From Clostridiales bacterium UBA1779 (GTDB lineage: Bacteria; Bacillota; Clostridia; Oscillospirales; CAG-272), in the NCBI GenBank assembly GCA_002314565.1, contig DCGL01000153.1, positions 10,280 to 37,245 on the forward strand: a stretch of 26,966 nucleotides of DNA. Direction: 5' to 3'. Numbering within the stretch: the stretch's first letter is position 1; every line of letters starts with the position of its first letter. The notes under the pieces were generated by a model. That model did no database searches and was not told where the DNA came from. It saw nothing but the letters and a program-made list of their open reading frames with translations. Positions 15,514 to 23,437 of the stretch are shown here, in pieces. A program made the translations under genes and the position numbers.

Positions 15514-15566
15514 TGTCTCCGGTTTTCAGGTAAAAAAATCCGTTAATGCGCTGAGAGGGAAGTGTC

Positions 15567-18281
15567 TTGAAGAAAAAACTGAAAAATGCAATAAAAGGAT
15601 CGGTCAGTATCCTTCTCTGTATCTGTCTCGGGCCGATGCTGGCTTTGGGAGGCGTATGTGTCGATATCGCCAGAATCAATGCAGCAAGAAGCGAGCTTGA
15701 TTCTGCAATGGGACTTGCGATGAATTCGCTTTTGTCTCAGTACAACAGAAAGCTGTATGAAATGTACGGGCTTTTTGCTCTGACACTTGATGAAGAAGAG
15801 CTTGAAGACCTTGCGGGACTGAGCCTTGAAAAAAGCATCAATTCCTATGAAATTTGCTCAACTTCTGATTTATATGCAAGGACGGCTCTGAAAAACGTTT
15901 TCGGTTCGGGAAATTTCGCGGACGAGAATTTTTCAGGGCTGGTAAATCTCACGTATTCATATTGCGAAGCCGAAAAAGCGGCGGTATCGACCGTAGCCAA
16001 TCCCGCTGTGCTTGAAAATCAGATTGTTGAGTATATGAAATACCGCGGTCCTCTTGCCTTCGGGAAGACAATGGCCGAAAAATTCGGTGTTCTTGAAAAT
16101 CTCGGGGCACAGTGTGATGCGACAGCGGCAAAGCTTGAATACAATTCTGAAACCGCCACAGCGGATTCTCTTGCAAGAGAGCTGTACTATGCCTACGTTT
16201 CATACTGTATTGCTCTTGGCGAATCTCCGTTCACGGAAAAACCTGTTCAGGGGCTGAATGAATGTGCGGACAGAAATTATGAATATTCTTTATTTTTAAA
16301 AAAATGTTGTGAATATGCTGAAAAACTGAAAGAACTGAAAAAAACTCTGAAAACGGATGCCAAAGATTACGATACGGGCGATGGCGCTGCCGAACGTTTT
16401 CTGTCGGCATACTCGGAACTGCTCCTCCTTAATGACGAGAACTGCTTCCTTGAAGAACTGAAAGAATATTCAGGCTTAATTCTGCTTCCGGATAATACGA
16501 ATATTGAAAACGAGGACGGATGGAAGAATGCACAAGTCTGCACCCGCCTTGCGGATTGGCTTGTATCGAACTCCGAAAAACTTGAACGCATCTTTCTGCT
16601 GACAGATGCCGTGGAATATTACGGAGGAAAAATAACGGGGTCGGAAAAAGCCTTGCTTGCAGACTCCGGAACGGATTTTGAGCTAATCTGTGATTATGAG
16701 GAGACTGTATCGGGGTATTGCCGTGCTATTGAAGAAAAGATTAAAGTCCTCCTCTCCTGCTTTGCGGATTTTAGGCTTAAAGTATCTGCGCTGTGTGACG
16801 GGCTTATTCGTGATTTTTCGGAGCACTCTTTCATTATTGATGATTGTCTGACTTCCTTGGCGGAAGTCAGCGGGTCACTGGCTGAAAAGCTTCAGGAAAG
16901 CGAAGCAAAGCTTGAAATATGGGAAGATACTCTTGACTGCCTTGAAGACGGTGAAATGAAGGAAAGCTATAAGGCGGAAATTGACGAAAGTGCACAGTCT
17001 CTGAGTTCTGAAAACGTATTGCTGCTCAAGCAGGATATTGAAGAGGCTCGTCTGTTCTTTGAAGCTGCCTGCCTTGACTTCCCGTATCCCGATGAGAGCC
17101 TTTATGAAAAATACGTAGTCTCGTCAGACGTTTTTTCCGAGGGGGCAAAGCATTATCCTTTGATGAACCGCCTTCGTGAACTGTACGAAAAAGACGAAAC
17201 GACGGTCAGGGATACGAATATTCTGTCTGAAATCAGAAGCTTGTCGGCTGAACTCGGAATAAGTGACGGCGAAGATACTCCTGAAAAAATCAGCGAGGCG
17301 GATGTTTATGAGATTTTCGACGCAATCGATCTGCTTTCACAGACCGCCGGCGAAATACTTGAAAATGCAAGAGAACTGAGTCTTGATTCAAGCTCCGACA
17401 AAGCATTGAGCGATTCGGCAGGAAACGGAATTACGGCAATTTCCTCGCTCCTTTCAGGCGTGTCCGGACTGCTTGAAAGCTCCGGGGAAAATCTTCTCTG
17501 TACGGAATATCTTACAGGAATGTTCAGCTGTGCCTCTGACAAAAATCAGGGAAACGCTGTTTCCGACGTCAGCGGAAGCGCACTTTTTCAGGGGTATTTT
17601 TACGGGCAGGAGCTCGAATACCTTCTTTACGGCTTTGACTCTGCCAAGGCCAACACGTCAGCCGCATATGCAGAAATATATGCAATCCGTTTTGCTCTGA
17701 ATCTTGTATATGCATATACTGATACGGCAATCAAGGCGGAGGCTCTTGAACTTGCAAGCGTTCTTGCCGGATGGTGCGGCTTCGGGATTCCGCTCGTACA
17801 GAACGTGATAATTATCGCCTGGGCAGCTGCGGAAAGCGCTATGGATATGAACCGTCTGCTTGACGGAAAGAAGGTTGCCGTTTATAAGAACGGTGAAACC
17901 CGCAGCCTGAGCGTGGCAGGAATTTTGGACTTACTGACAGATGAAGGGACGGAGAAAAAGGACGATGATGGGCTTCTCAGTCTGGGATATAAAGATTATC
18001 TGACTCTGTTTATGCTGATTCGCTATCCTCTGAACAAAAACGCAATACTCGGACGCTGCGCGAAGCTGATACAGATAAACGTCGGCTCTGCAGACCCAGA
18101 TTTCAATGTCTGCGAAGCGCAGACTGTTGTAACGATTGAATGTTACGCACTGGTTGAAACTGCTTTTACGGATATTCTCGAGACAGATGAATCGCTGAAA
18201 GATACGGTGAGTATGATTGACCTGAATAATATAGGAAGTACATTATATGGAATCGAAGGGAAGAAAACGGCTGCATACTGA
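15567..18281 (+). CDS. Large DUF5702/TadG-like surface protein
   Basis: A 904-residue exported protein whose N-terminus (KKKLKNAIKGSVSILLCICL, then GPMLALGGVCVDIARINAA) has the TadG/DUF5702 pattern. A basic leader, one membrane helix and a helical stretch (ARSELDSAMGLAMNSLLSQY) lead into YNRKLYEMYGLFAL. The rest is acidic, largely alpha-helical with coiled-coil-like segments (about 230-620). It ends with a hydrophobic region near 735-760 (LASVLAGWCGFGIPLVQNVI) and a compact C-terminal part. The start is TTG 15567, behind GAGAGGGA; the next Met would cut into the membrane helix. It overlaps the next gene by 35 nt. Proteins of this kind are regular members of Clostridial Tad loci and are thought to sit at the pilus base or tip. 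The DUF number is from memory, and the exact role is unknown. Confidence 0.78.
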   Translation: MKKKLKNAIKGSVSILLCICLGPMLALGGVCVDIARINAARSELDSAMGLAMNSLLSQYNRKLYEMYGLFALTLDEEELEDLAGLSLEKSINSYEICSTSDLYARTALKNVFGSGNFADENFSGLVNLTYSYCEAEKAAVSTVANPAVLENQIVEYMKYRGPLAFGKTMAEKFGVLENLGAQCDATAAKLEYNSETATADSLARELYYAYVSYCIALGESPFTEKPVQGLNECADRNYEYSLFLKKCCEYAEKLKELKKTLKTDAKDYDTGDGAAERFLSAYSELLLLNDENCFLEELKEYSGLILLPDNTNIENEDGWKNAQVCTRLADWLVSNSEKLERIFLLTDAVEYYGGKITGSEKALLADSGTDFELICDYEETVSGYCRAIEEKIKVLLSCFADFRLKVSALCDGLIRDFSEHSFIIDDCLTSLAEVSGSLAEKLQESEAKLEIWEDTLDCLEDGEMKESYKAEIDESAQSLSSENVLLLKQDIEEARLFFEAACLDFPYPDESLYEKYVVSSDVFSEGAKHYPLMNRLRELYEKDETTVRDTNILSEIRSLSAELGISDGEDTPEKISEADVYEIFDAIDLLSQTAGEILENARELSLDSSSDKALSDSAGNGITAISSLLSGVSGLLESSGENLLCTEYLTGMFSCASDKNQGNAVSDVSGSALFQGYFYGQELEYLLYGFDSAKANTSAAYAEIYAIRFALNLVYAYTDTAIKAEALELASVLAGWCGFGIPLVQNVIIIAWAAAESAMDMNRLLDGKKVAVYKNGETRSLSVAGILDLLTDEGTEKKDDDGLLSLGYKDYLTLFMLIRYPLNKNAILGRCAKLIQINVGSADPDFNVCEAQTVVTIECYALVETAFTDILETDESLKDTVSMIDLNNIGSTLYGIEGKKTAAY

Positions 18282-19515
18282 ATTGCATTCCGAATGCGGA
18301 AGCTATACTGTTGAAGCCTCAATTGCCGTGTGTATATTTGTAATCGTTTTGTGCACCGTCTTTTCTCTGTGCAACGTTATTGAAACGCAGCACGAAATTC
18401 AGCTTGCGCTTGACAACACGGCGCTTGAAGTATCCTCGGACCTGAGAGCAGCTTCGGTTATAACCGAAAAAATCCGGGATGAAATTTCGTCGGTTGATAC
18501 CTCAGATAAAAGTGAAACGGAAAAAATAATGCTTGAAGCGGTAAAGAGCCTGTTTTCACTCGGACTCGGAAGTGCCGAATCATCAACCGCCGATGAAGTC
18601 GGAAATACACTTCTGTCCGGAATGTTCGATAGCCTTCTTGACGGTGGCAGCATAGGTCAGGCCTGGTTTGATTCTCTCGGTCAATACGGTGATTCTCCGC
18701 TTTGCGCGTATGCTGCAATTTTCGGGTTGCTCATCAGTGAGGATGCTTCCGAATATCTCGGTCACGCAGCTGCGGTTCCCGTATGCCGGGCATTTCTGCC
18801 CAAATACGTATGTGACGGTGATGCGGATGCCTATCTTGAAAAAAGAGGAGTGAAAAACGGACTTGAAGGGATTGATTTCAGTATGTCAAGCGTACTTCCT
18901 GACGGAAATGCGGTCAGTCTCTGTGCAGCCTACGAAATAACCCCTGTCTCATATCTTCCTTTTTCGGTGAAAATAGTACAGTCTTCATATACCGAAAGCT
19001 GGGCTGATGCCGCCGCAGGAAGCACGAGGAGCATCAGCATATGGGAGTACGGAAATCTTCGGCGCGGTAAAGCAATTGTAGATATGCAAAAGAAAAAGTA
19101 TCCTTCAATGGCAGTGAAATCCGGGTATGGGTTTGATCTGTACGACAGAACGGCAGAAGAGTATATTTCCGTGATATCACTGAATCCCTTTTCATCTTCT
19201 TATTCAACGTTTACGGATCCCGGTGACGGAAAAAAGACCGACGCTTCATGCTACAGCCTTAACACGAACGGAATTTACCGTGAAATTCTGTCGGACGCAA
19301 ACGCGCTGAAGAGGTCGGCTTCGAAGGCAGCGCTTTCTTTTGTTACTGAAAACGGAAAAACTTATACTGCCGGAAGCCGCAGAAATATGAAGCTTCGGGT
19401 AATTATGCCGGAAGACGCCGCTTCTTTCGCTACCGGGCTTGAAAAGCTTGCACTGGATGCCGAAAAGAAAAGCGGCGTGAAAATTGAAATATTATATTAC
19501 GAAACCGTATTCTGA
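18247..19515 (+). CDS. Large pseudopilin-like (TadE/TadF-type) protein
   Basis: A 422-residue protein that begins with a basic leader ending in SECG (Gly18). SYTVEASIAVCIFVIVLCTV follows, which is a full class III prepilin pattern with Glu23 at +5 after the likely cut. The mature helix leads to a large extracellular domain with no family that I recognise, ending in a beta-rich-looking part (KLRVIMPEDAASFATGLEKL). The size is twice that of an ordinary TadE, so it could be a minor pilin with a tip or adhesion domain. The gene starts inside the end of the DUF5702-like gene (35-nt overlap, GGAAG 8 nt before ATG 18247) and is followed 19 nt later by the prepilin peptidase gene. Confidence 0.75.
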   Translation: MESKGRKRLHTELHSECGSYTVEASIAVCIFVIVLCTVFSLCNVIETQHEIQLALDNTALEVSSDLRAASVITEKIRDEISSVDTSDKSETEKIMLEAVKSLFSLGLGSAESSTADEVGNTLLSGMFDSLLDGGSIGQAWFDSLGQYGDSPLCAYAAIFGLLISEDASEYLGHAAAVPVCRAFLPKYVCDGDADAYLEKRGVKNGLEGIDFSMSSVLPDGNAVSLCAAYEITPVSYLPFSVKIVQSSYTESWADAAAGSTRSISIWEYGNLRRGKAIVDMQKKKYPSMAVKSGYGFDLYDRTAEEYISVISLNPFSSSYSTFTDPGDGKKTDASCYSLNTNGIYREILSDANALKRSASKAALSFVTENGKTYTAGSRRNMKLRVIMPEDAASFATGLEKLALDAEKKSGVKIEILYYETVF

Positions 19516-19534
19516 AAGGACGGAGTATTGAAAA

Positions 19535-20170
19535 ATGATTTATCTTGAAGCGGCAGAGTTCCTGTTACTGTCGGCTGTGTCATTTTTTCTGACAGTTTCA
19601 AAAAACAATCAGAATAAGGGAAGAAAATCAATAATATGGGCAATCTGTGCCGTTTTATCTTTGACCGTTCTTGCCTTACAGTACATAGAAAGCGGTGAGA
19701 CTGTGTTTTGCGATACTGCTTTGTTCTGGATACTATACAGCTGTGCCTGTATTGATTTCAATGAACACAGAATTCCCGATTATCTTTCACTCAGCGTCGC
19801 AGCGCTTGCACTCATAAAGACCGTATATTCAATTTTCATTGAAAAAGATGGTATCCGGGTTTTATGGAATGCTTTGCTCGGCGGAAGCGTGGTTCTTATT
19901 CTGATGCTGATTTCCGCTTTTGTCATGAAAAACGGGCTCGGCGGCGGGGATATAAAGCTTATGTCGGCTCTCGGACTGTATTTCGGCTTTTCAGGGCTGT
20001 TTTCGCTTCTGATTTTATCTTTTCTGCCGGCTGCATTATTCGGACTCCTTTTACTGATGCGTAGAAAAGCAAATATTAAAACAGGTCTTCCGTTTGCCCC
20101 CTTCGTTTTTACCGGACTTTCGGCGGCTTATGCTGTTTCCGTGTTCATACAGATGAAATCGCAAATGTGA
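19535..20170 (+). CDS. tadV: TadV/CpaA-like A24 prepilin peptidase
   Basis: A 211-residue aspartic membrane protease that removes the leader peptides of the Flp and TadE-type proteins. Both catalytic Asp motifs are visible: Asp74 in CIDFNEHRIPDYLSL and Asp139 in GLGGGDIKLMSALGLYFG (the GxGD motif). There are about six membrane helices. There is no N-terminal methyltransferase domain, as expected for the TadV type. GGACGGAG precedes ATG 19535. It is the only prepilin peptidase in the window and lies in the same transcript as at least three candidate substrates. Confidence 0.92.
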   Translation: MIYLEAAEFLLLSAVSFFLTVSKNNQNKGRKSIIWAICAVLSLTVLALQYIESGETVFCDTALFWILYSCACIDFNEHRIPDYLSLSVAALALIKTVYSIFIEKDGIRVLWNALLGGSVVLILMLISAFVMKNGLGGGDIKLMSALGLYFGFSGLFSLLILSFLPAALFGLLLLMRRKANIKTGLPFAPFVFTGLSAAYAVSVFIQMKSQM

Positions 20171-20219
20171 TTTTCGCAATATTTGAGAAAAAAGATGGCT
20201 TGTCCGGAACGGAAAAAAT

Positions 20220-21554
20220 ATGAAAATCAAAGATTATTATTCAAAATTACTGCCTTATGCTGTTGCTGTCGTGCTGCTGTCTGCCACTGTAATCAGCTTT
20301 CCGCTTTTGTTCATTATGGATAAAGCGGATAATATGAAATACTGTGAGCTGTATGAAAAGGCATTAAAATATGAAAAAGACGGTATCTTCACAGAAGCCG
20401 AAGCTTTATATTCTCAGATACCGGAAACGTCGGGGGATATGTATCCCGTCTATATGGGACTTGCAAGATGTGCTTGGGGGCTTTCCGAAAAGAAAAACTT
20501 TTTGAACTCCTGCGAAAAAGCAATAGAAAACGATTGTTCGAAAAAAGATGCGTATCTTCTGCTGATTTCATATTATTGCGAAAAGAAGCAGTATTCAGAG
20601 GTTTATGCAGTAGCAGAGAGGGCGCTTGAAAACGGTTGTACAAGCTCTGATATCAGGGACCGGACCGATTTGCTTGACGGGACGTTTACACAAAAGTATC
20701 TCTCCGCCGATTACGTCGGTGACTGGAAGAACTCGGGCAGCGGAGCGTATGCCGTGTTTTCAAAAAACGGACTGTACGGAATCGTCAGGTCTGACGGATA
20801 TATATCTCTCAGCGCCGGATATGAAAAGCTTGGGGTGTTTTCTGCTGACAGCGGAACTTTTCCGGCGCTGTGCAATGACGTATGGTGCTGGCTTGACGGC
20901 AATGAATTCAGAAAGCTGTTGGCTCCCGAAGGCACACAAGAAGCCGGATGCTTCGGTAACGCACTTGCTCCGGTTTGCGTGAACGGAAAATGGTTTTATT
21001 GCAGCACTGACGGAACGCTTTCAATGCTCTCTTTTGATTTTGCCGGTTCGTTTTCGAACGGAGTCGCTGCCGTTATGAAGGACGGAAAATGGGCGCTGAT
21101 TGACGAAAAGCTCAGAAGTATTACCGCATATGAATTCGATATGATTAAAACCGATTCAAACGGCTCCTGCTCCGAATACGGGACTTGCGTCGTAAAAAAA
21201 GAGGATCTGTTCTACCTGTGCTCTCTTTCGGGAAGTATTCTGTCCGAAGGCTATGAGGATATTGCGCTGCCTGCTGCGGAATCTTCTTATATTGCTTTTA
21301 AAAGCAATGGGAAATGGGGATATATTGACGTGAGCGGACGAATAGTAATTGAAAATCGCTTCGAAAACGCGAAATCCTTCTCTATGGGCTATGCTCCGGT
21401 ATTCGGGGACGGATTGTGGTATTATATCAGAGAAGACGGAAAACCGGCAAACGAAAACAGGTATGAAGAAGCAGGCTGCTTTTCCTGTGAAGGCAGGTCG
21501 GTTGTCAGGAAAGAGAACAGGCTGTATGTACTGACACTTGCAAGATACAGCTGA
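20220..21554 (+). CDS. Membrane-anchored TPR and WG-repeat protein
   Basis: A 444-residue protein with one N-terminal membrane helix (YAVAVVLLSATVISFPLLFI). About three TPR-like helical repeats follow (about 40-140: YEKALKYEKDGIFTEAEALY, later CEKAIENDC and AERALENGC). A C-terminal half is built of WG/KWG-type beta repeats (examples are GLYGIVRSDGYI, GKWALIDEK, GKWGYIDVSG and GLWYYIREDGK). Such repeats form propeller- or solenoid-like binding surfaces. The start ATG 20220 has GGAACGGA upstream. Between the prepilin peptidase and the second FHA gene, it may be a Tad-specific assembly or substrate-holding factor outside the membrane. That role is inferred only from location. Confidence 0.8.
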   Translation: MKIKDYYSKLLPYAVAVVLLSATVISFPLLFIMDKADNMKYCELYEKALKYEKDGIFTEAEALYSQIPETSGDMYPVYMGLARCAWGLSEKKNFLNSCEKAIENDCSKKDAYLLLISYYCEKKQYSEVYAVAERALENGCTSSDIRDRTDLLDGTFTQKYLSADYVGDWKNSGSGAYAVFSKNGLYGIVRSDGYISLSAGYEKLGVFSADSGTFPALCNDVWCWLDGNEFRKLLAPEGTQEAGCFGNALAPVCVNGKWFYCSTDGTLSMLSFDFAGSFSNGVAAVMKDGKWALIDEKLRSITAYEFDMIKTDSNGSCSEYGTCVVKKEDLFYLCSLSGSILSEGYEDIALPAAESSYIAFKSNGKWGYIDVSGRIVIENRFENAKSFSMGYAPVFGDGLWYYIREDGKPANENRYEEAGCFSCEGRSVVRKENRLYVLTLARYS

Positions 21555-21588
21555 AAACAGAATTTCTGAATGAAGTTAGAGGCAAAAA

Positions 21589-22452
21589 ATGAGTTACGGA
21601 CTGTTGTTAGAAGAAATAGGAAAGAAACCGTATTACAGCTGCACACTGGATATCAAAGATGCTGACAGCCTGTGCTGTGAAGTCCTGAAACAGGCGGATA
21701 TTCCCGGACTTATCAGGCCCAAGGTTATTGAAGAGAACGGGCGCTTTAAGCTGCTTTATCCTCTTGACGGATATGAACAGCTTAATGGCGGCTTTGCTAA
21801 CATACCTAAAGCCGGATTGAAAAAATTGATTCTCGGGCTCTGCGATGCGGAAATATCAAGTGAAGAGTATATGCTTGATGACGGTGTCGTTTCAACGGAA
21901 ATCGATTCCGTTTTATGGAACGAAAAAGCGCAGAAGCCGGGTTTTATTGTCATTCCATGCAAATCACCGAACCTAAGCCTGAACGCAAGATTTACGGAAC
22001 TGCTGTCGAAGATACTTGTAAAGTTCCCATCGGATACAGCTTCCGATGCAGCATCAAATAAGCTTTCAAACATTGTCAGCGCGTTTCTTCAGAAAAAAGG
22101 AGAAACGGATTTCTATGAGCTTCGCAGGATAATCGATGCATTCCCTGAATACGGAAAGGAAGCGTCACTGTTCTCTCTGAAGGATCAGAGTATTGAAAGA
22201 ATCTGCAGGGACAGCACTCTTGTCGGCAGAGACAGAGAAAGGTGTTCGGTAGTGCCGTCAGGAGGTTCGGAAATCAGCAGAATTCATGCTGAAATAGTCC
22301 GTGAAAACGGAGGGGTTTTTTATATCATGGATTCGGATTCGGCAAACGGCACGTACGTGAACGGAATCAGGCTGAAAACCGGTATGAAGTATGCGCTGAA
22401 TAATAACGACCTGATTTCTTTTGCCGGTCTTGAATACAGGTTTTACTGTTGA
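21589..22452 (+). CDS. DUF6382-like plus FHA-domain protein, last gene of the Tad operon
   Basis: A 287-residue soluble protein. Residues 1-180 form a mixed alpha/beta domain (MSYGLLLEEIGKKPYYSC, then PLDGYEQLNGG) that I think matches DUF6382, found before FHA domains in Clostridia; that name is from memory. Residues 200-285 are an FHA domain with the main features intact: TLVGRDRERCSVV, SEISRIHAEIVRE (SRxH with the phospho-threonine-binding Ser/Arg), and DSDSANGTYVNGIRL. This domain is closer to consensus than that of the first FHA protein. No ideal ribosome binding site is seen (AGAGGC before ATG 21589). It closes the operon and is a second candidate reader of the kinase's phospho-threonine marks. 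Confidence 0.85.
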   Translation: MSYGLLLEEIGKKPYYSCTLDIKDADSLCCEVLKQADIPGLIRPKVIEENGRFKLLYPLDGYEQLNGGFANIPKAGLKKLILGLCDAEISSEEYMLDDGVVSTEIDSVLWNEKAQKPGFIVIPCKSPNLSLNARFTELLSKILVKFPSDTASDAASNKLSNIVSAFLQKKGETDFYELRRIIDAFPEYGKEASLFSLKDQSIERICRDSTLVGRDRERCSVVPSGGSEISRIHAEIVRENGGVFYIMDSDSANGTYVNGIRLKTGMKYALNNNDLISFAGLEYRFYC

Positions 22453-22477
22453 TTTTGCCTTCGCCGTATGGTAAAAT
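22449..22477 (+). promoter_or_regulatory. Likely promoter of trmK
   Basis: -35 TTGATT (22449-22454) overlaps the stop of the FHA gene. -10 TAAAAT (22472-22477) follows at 17 bp. GGTAA-AATA-TTACC, an inverted repeat, overlaps the -10. The transcript would carry a leader of about 180 nt. Confidence 0.6.
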
Positions 22478-22523
22478 ATTACCGTTAATCTCTGAAGATC
22501 ACACGCACGGCGCAGGGACGGCT

Positions 22524-22573
22524 GATTTTCCGAAATCCGTTAAAAAAGCTTTGCAAAGAGATAATGCTTTTTT
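22524..22573 (+). terminator. Terminator-like hairpin in the trmK leader
   Basis: A small stem, GATTT-TCCG-AAATC (22524-22537), is followed by AAAAAAGC (22542-22549) pairing with GCTTTTTT (22566-22573) across a 16-nt loop. The T-rich 3' arm makes it terminator-like, but the stem is A/T-rich and weak. It could end the Tad transcript or attenuate trmK. No coding sequence is supported between 22453 and 22662. Confidence 0.4.
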
Positions 22574-22662
22574 GATTTGGCTGACGGTACAGCAGTTTTT
22601 CTATCGTCTCACCCGGAATACTCAGAGCTTATAAACTGCAATTCACAAACAGAAGGAAAATA

Positions 22663-23376
22663 ATGAATCAATACAGACTGAAACCGAGAATGATGGCAGC
22701 CGCTTCGTTTGCAAGAAACGGAAAGCGGTTTGCGGATATAGGAACTGACCACGCCTATCTTCCGCTTTATCTCGTCGGAATGGGGATAAGTCCCGGCGGC
22801 GTTGCCTCGGATATTAACCGCGGACCTCTTGAAAGGGCTGAAATCAATATAAAAGAGGCCGGCTTTGAAGACAGAATAAGCCTCAATCTCGGAAACGGGC
22901 TTGATGGGACTGAGAATGCCGGGGCAGAGGACATTTACGTTCTCGGTATGGGCGGCGAGCTGATTGTTTCAATACTCGATGCCTGCTCCTACCTGAAAAA
23001 TCCGGAACTCAGGTTGATTCTGCAGCCTATGACCCATCATTTCGACGTAAGGCGATATCTTTTAACACACGGCTTTGATATTATCGACGAATGCCTTGCC
23101 GAAGAGGACGACAGGATCTACCAGATAATCTGTGCGTCGTACGACGGATGTGTCAGACAGTGGACGGAAACCGAGCTTATCGTCGGAAAACGCATTATTG
23201 AAAAACGTGATCCGCTGCTGCCCCCATATGCGGAAAGACTTGCCGCGGTTTACTGGAAAGCAGCCGAGGGTCTTGAAAAAAGCGGCAGTGATGCTGCCCG
23301 GCAGCGTGAACTGGAAAAAAATCTTTTGCTTCTTTCTGAGAATTGCAACTTTTCTGTTGATATTTTATACAAATAA
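22663..23376 (+). CDS. trmK: tRNA (adenine(22)-N1)-methyltransferase
   Basis: A 237-residue SAM-dependent enzyme that methylates N1 of A22 in tRNA. The Rossmann-fold motifs are clear: RFADIGTDHAYLPLYL (SAM-binding motif I with the family's DIGTDHAYLP), GVASDINRGPLERA, and DIYVLGMGGELIVSIL. LILQPMTHHFDVRRYLLTHG is characteristic of TrmK, and a C-terminal helical region closes the protein. AAGGA lies 5 nt before ATG 22663. Length matches the family. In many Bacillota trmK sits beside sigA and a Nif3-like gene; here it sits alone behind the Tad operon, with its own promoter and terminator. Confidence 0.93.
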   Translation: MNQYRLKPRMMAAASFARNGKRFADIGTDHAYLPLYLVGMGISPGGVASDINRGPLERAEINIKEAGFEDRISLNLGNGLDGTENAGAEDIYVLGMGGELIVSILDACSYLKNPELRLILQPMTHHFDVRRYLLTHGFDIIDECLAEEDDRIYQIICASYDGCVRQWTETELIVGKRIIEKRDPLLPPYAERLAAVYWKAAEGLEKSGSDAARQRELEKNLLLLSENCNFSVDILYK

Positions 23377-23385
23377 TATTATAAT
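23357..23385 (+). promoter_or_regulatory. Promoter overlapping the end of trmK
   Basis: -35 TTGATA (23357-23362) and perfect -10 TATAAT (23380-23385) are 17 bp apart, with the -35 inside the last trmK codons. The predicted start (about 23391) falls inside the trmK terminator stem. Confidence 0.7.
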
Positions 23386-23388
23386 AAT

Positions 23389-23417
23389 ATGCGGTGCAAT
23401 TTTGCACCGCATTTTTT
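23389..23417 (+). terminator. Intrinsic terminator of trmK
   Basis: ATGCGGTGC (23389-23397) pairs with GCACCGCAT (23404-23412), a perfect 9-bp stem with loop AATTTT, followed by a T6 run (23412-23417). It lies 12 nt after the trmK stop codon. Confidence 0.9.
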
Positions 23418-23437
23418 GATTATAGAGGTTAACATAT

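Noticed and set aside
7727..22452. Type II secretion or competence pilus locus
   Set aside because: The ATPase is CpaF/TadA type, the pilin is Flp1-like, and there is no PilB/GspE-type ATPase, secretin or ComG-like pilin set.
22449..22634. 61-codon open frame after the second FHA gene
   Set aside because: It overlaps the promoter and hairpin region, has no ribosome binding site and no sensible protein features.
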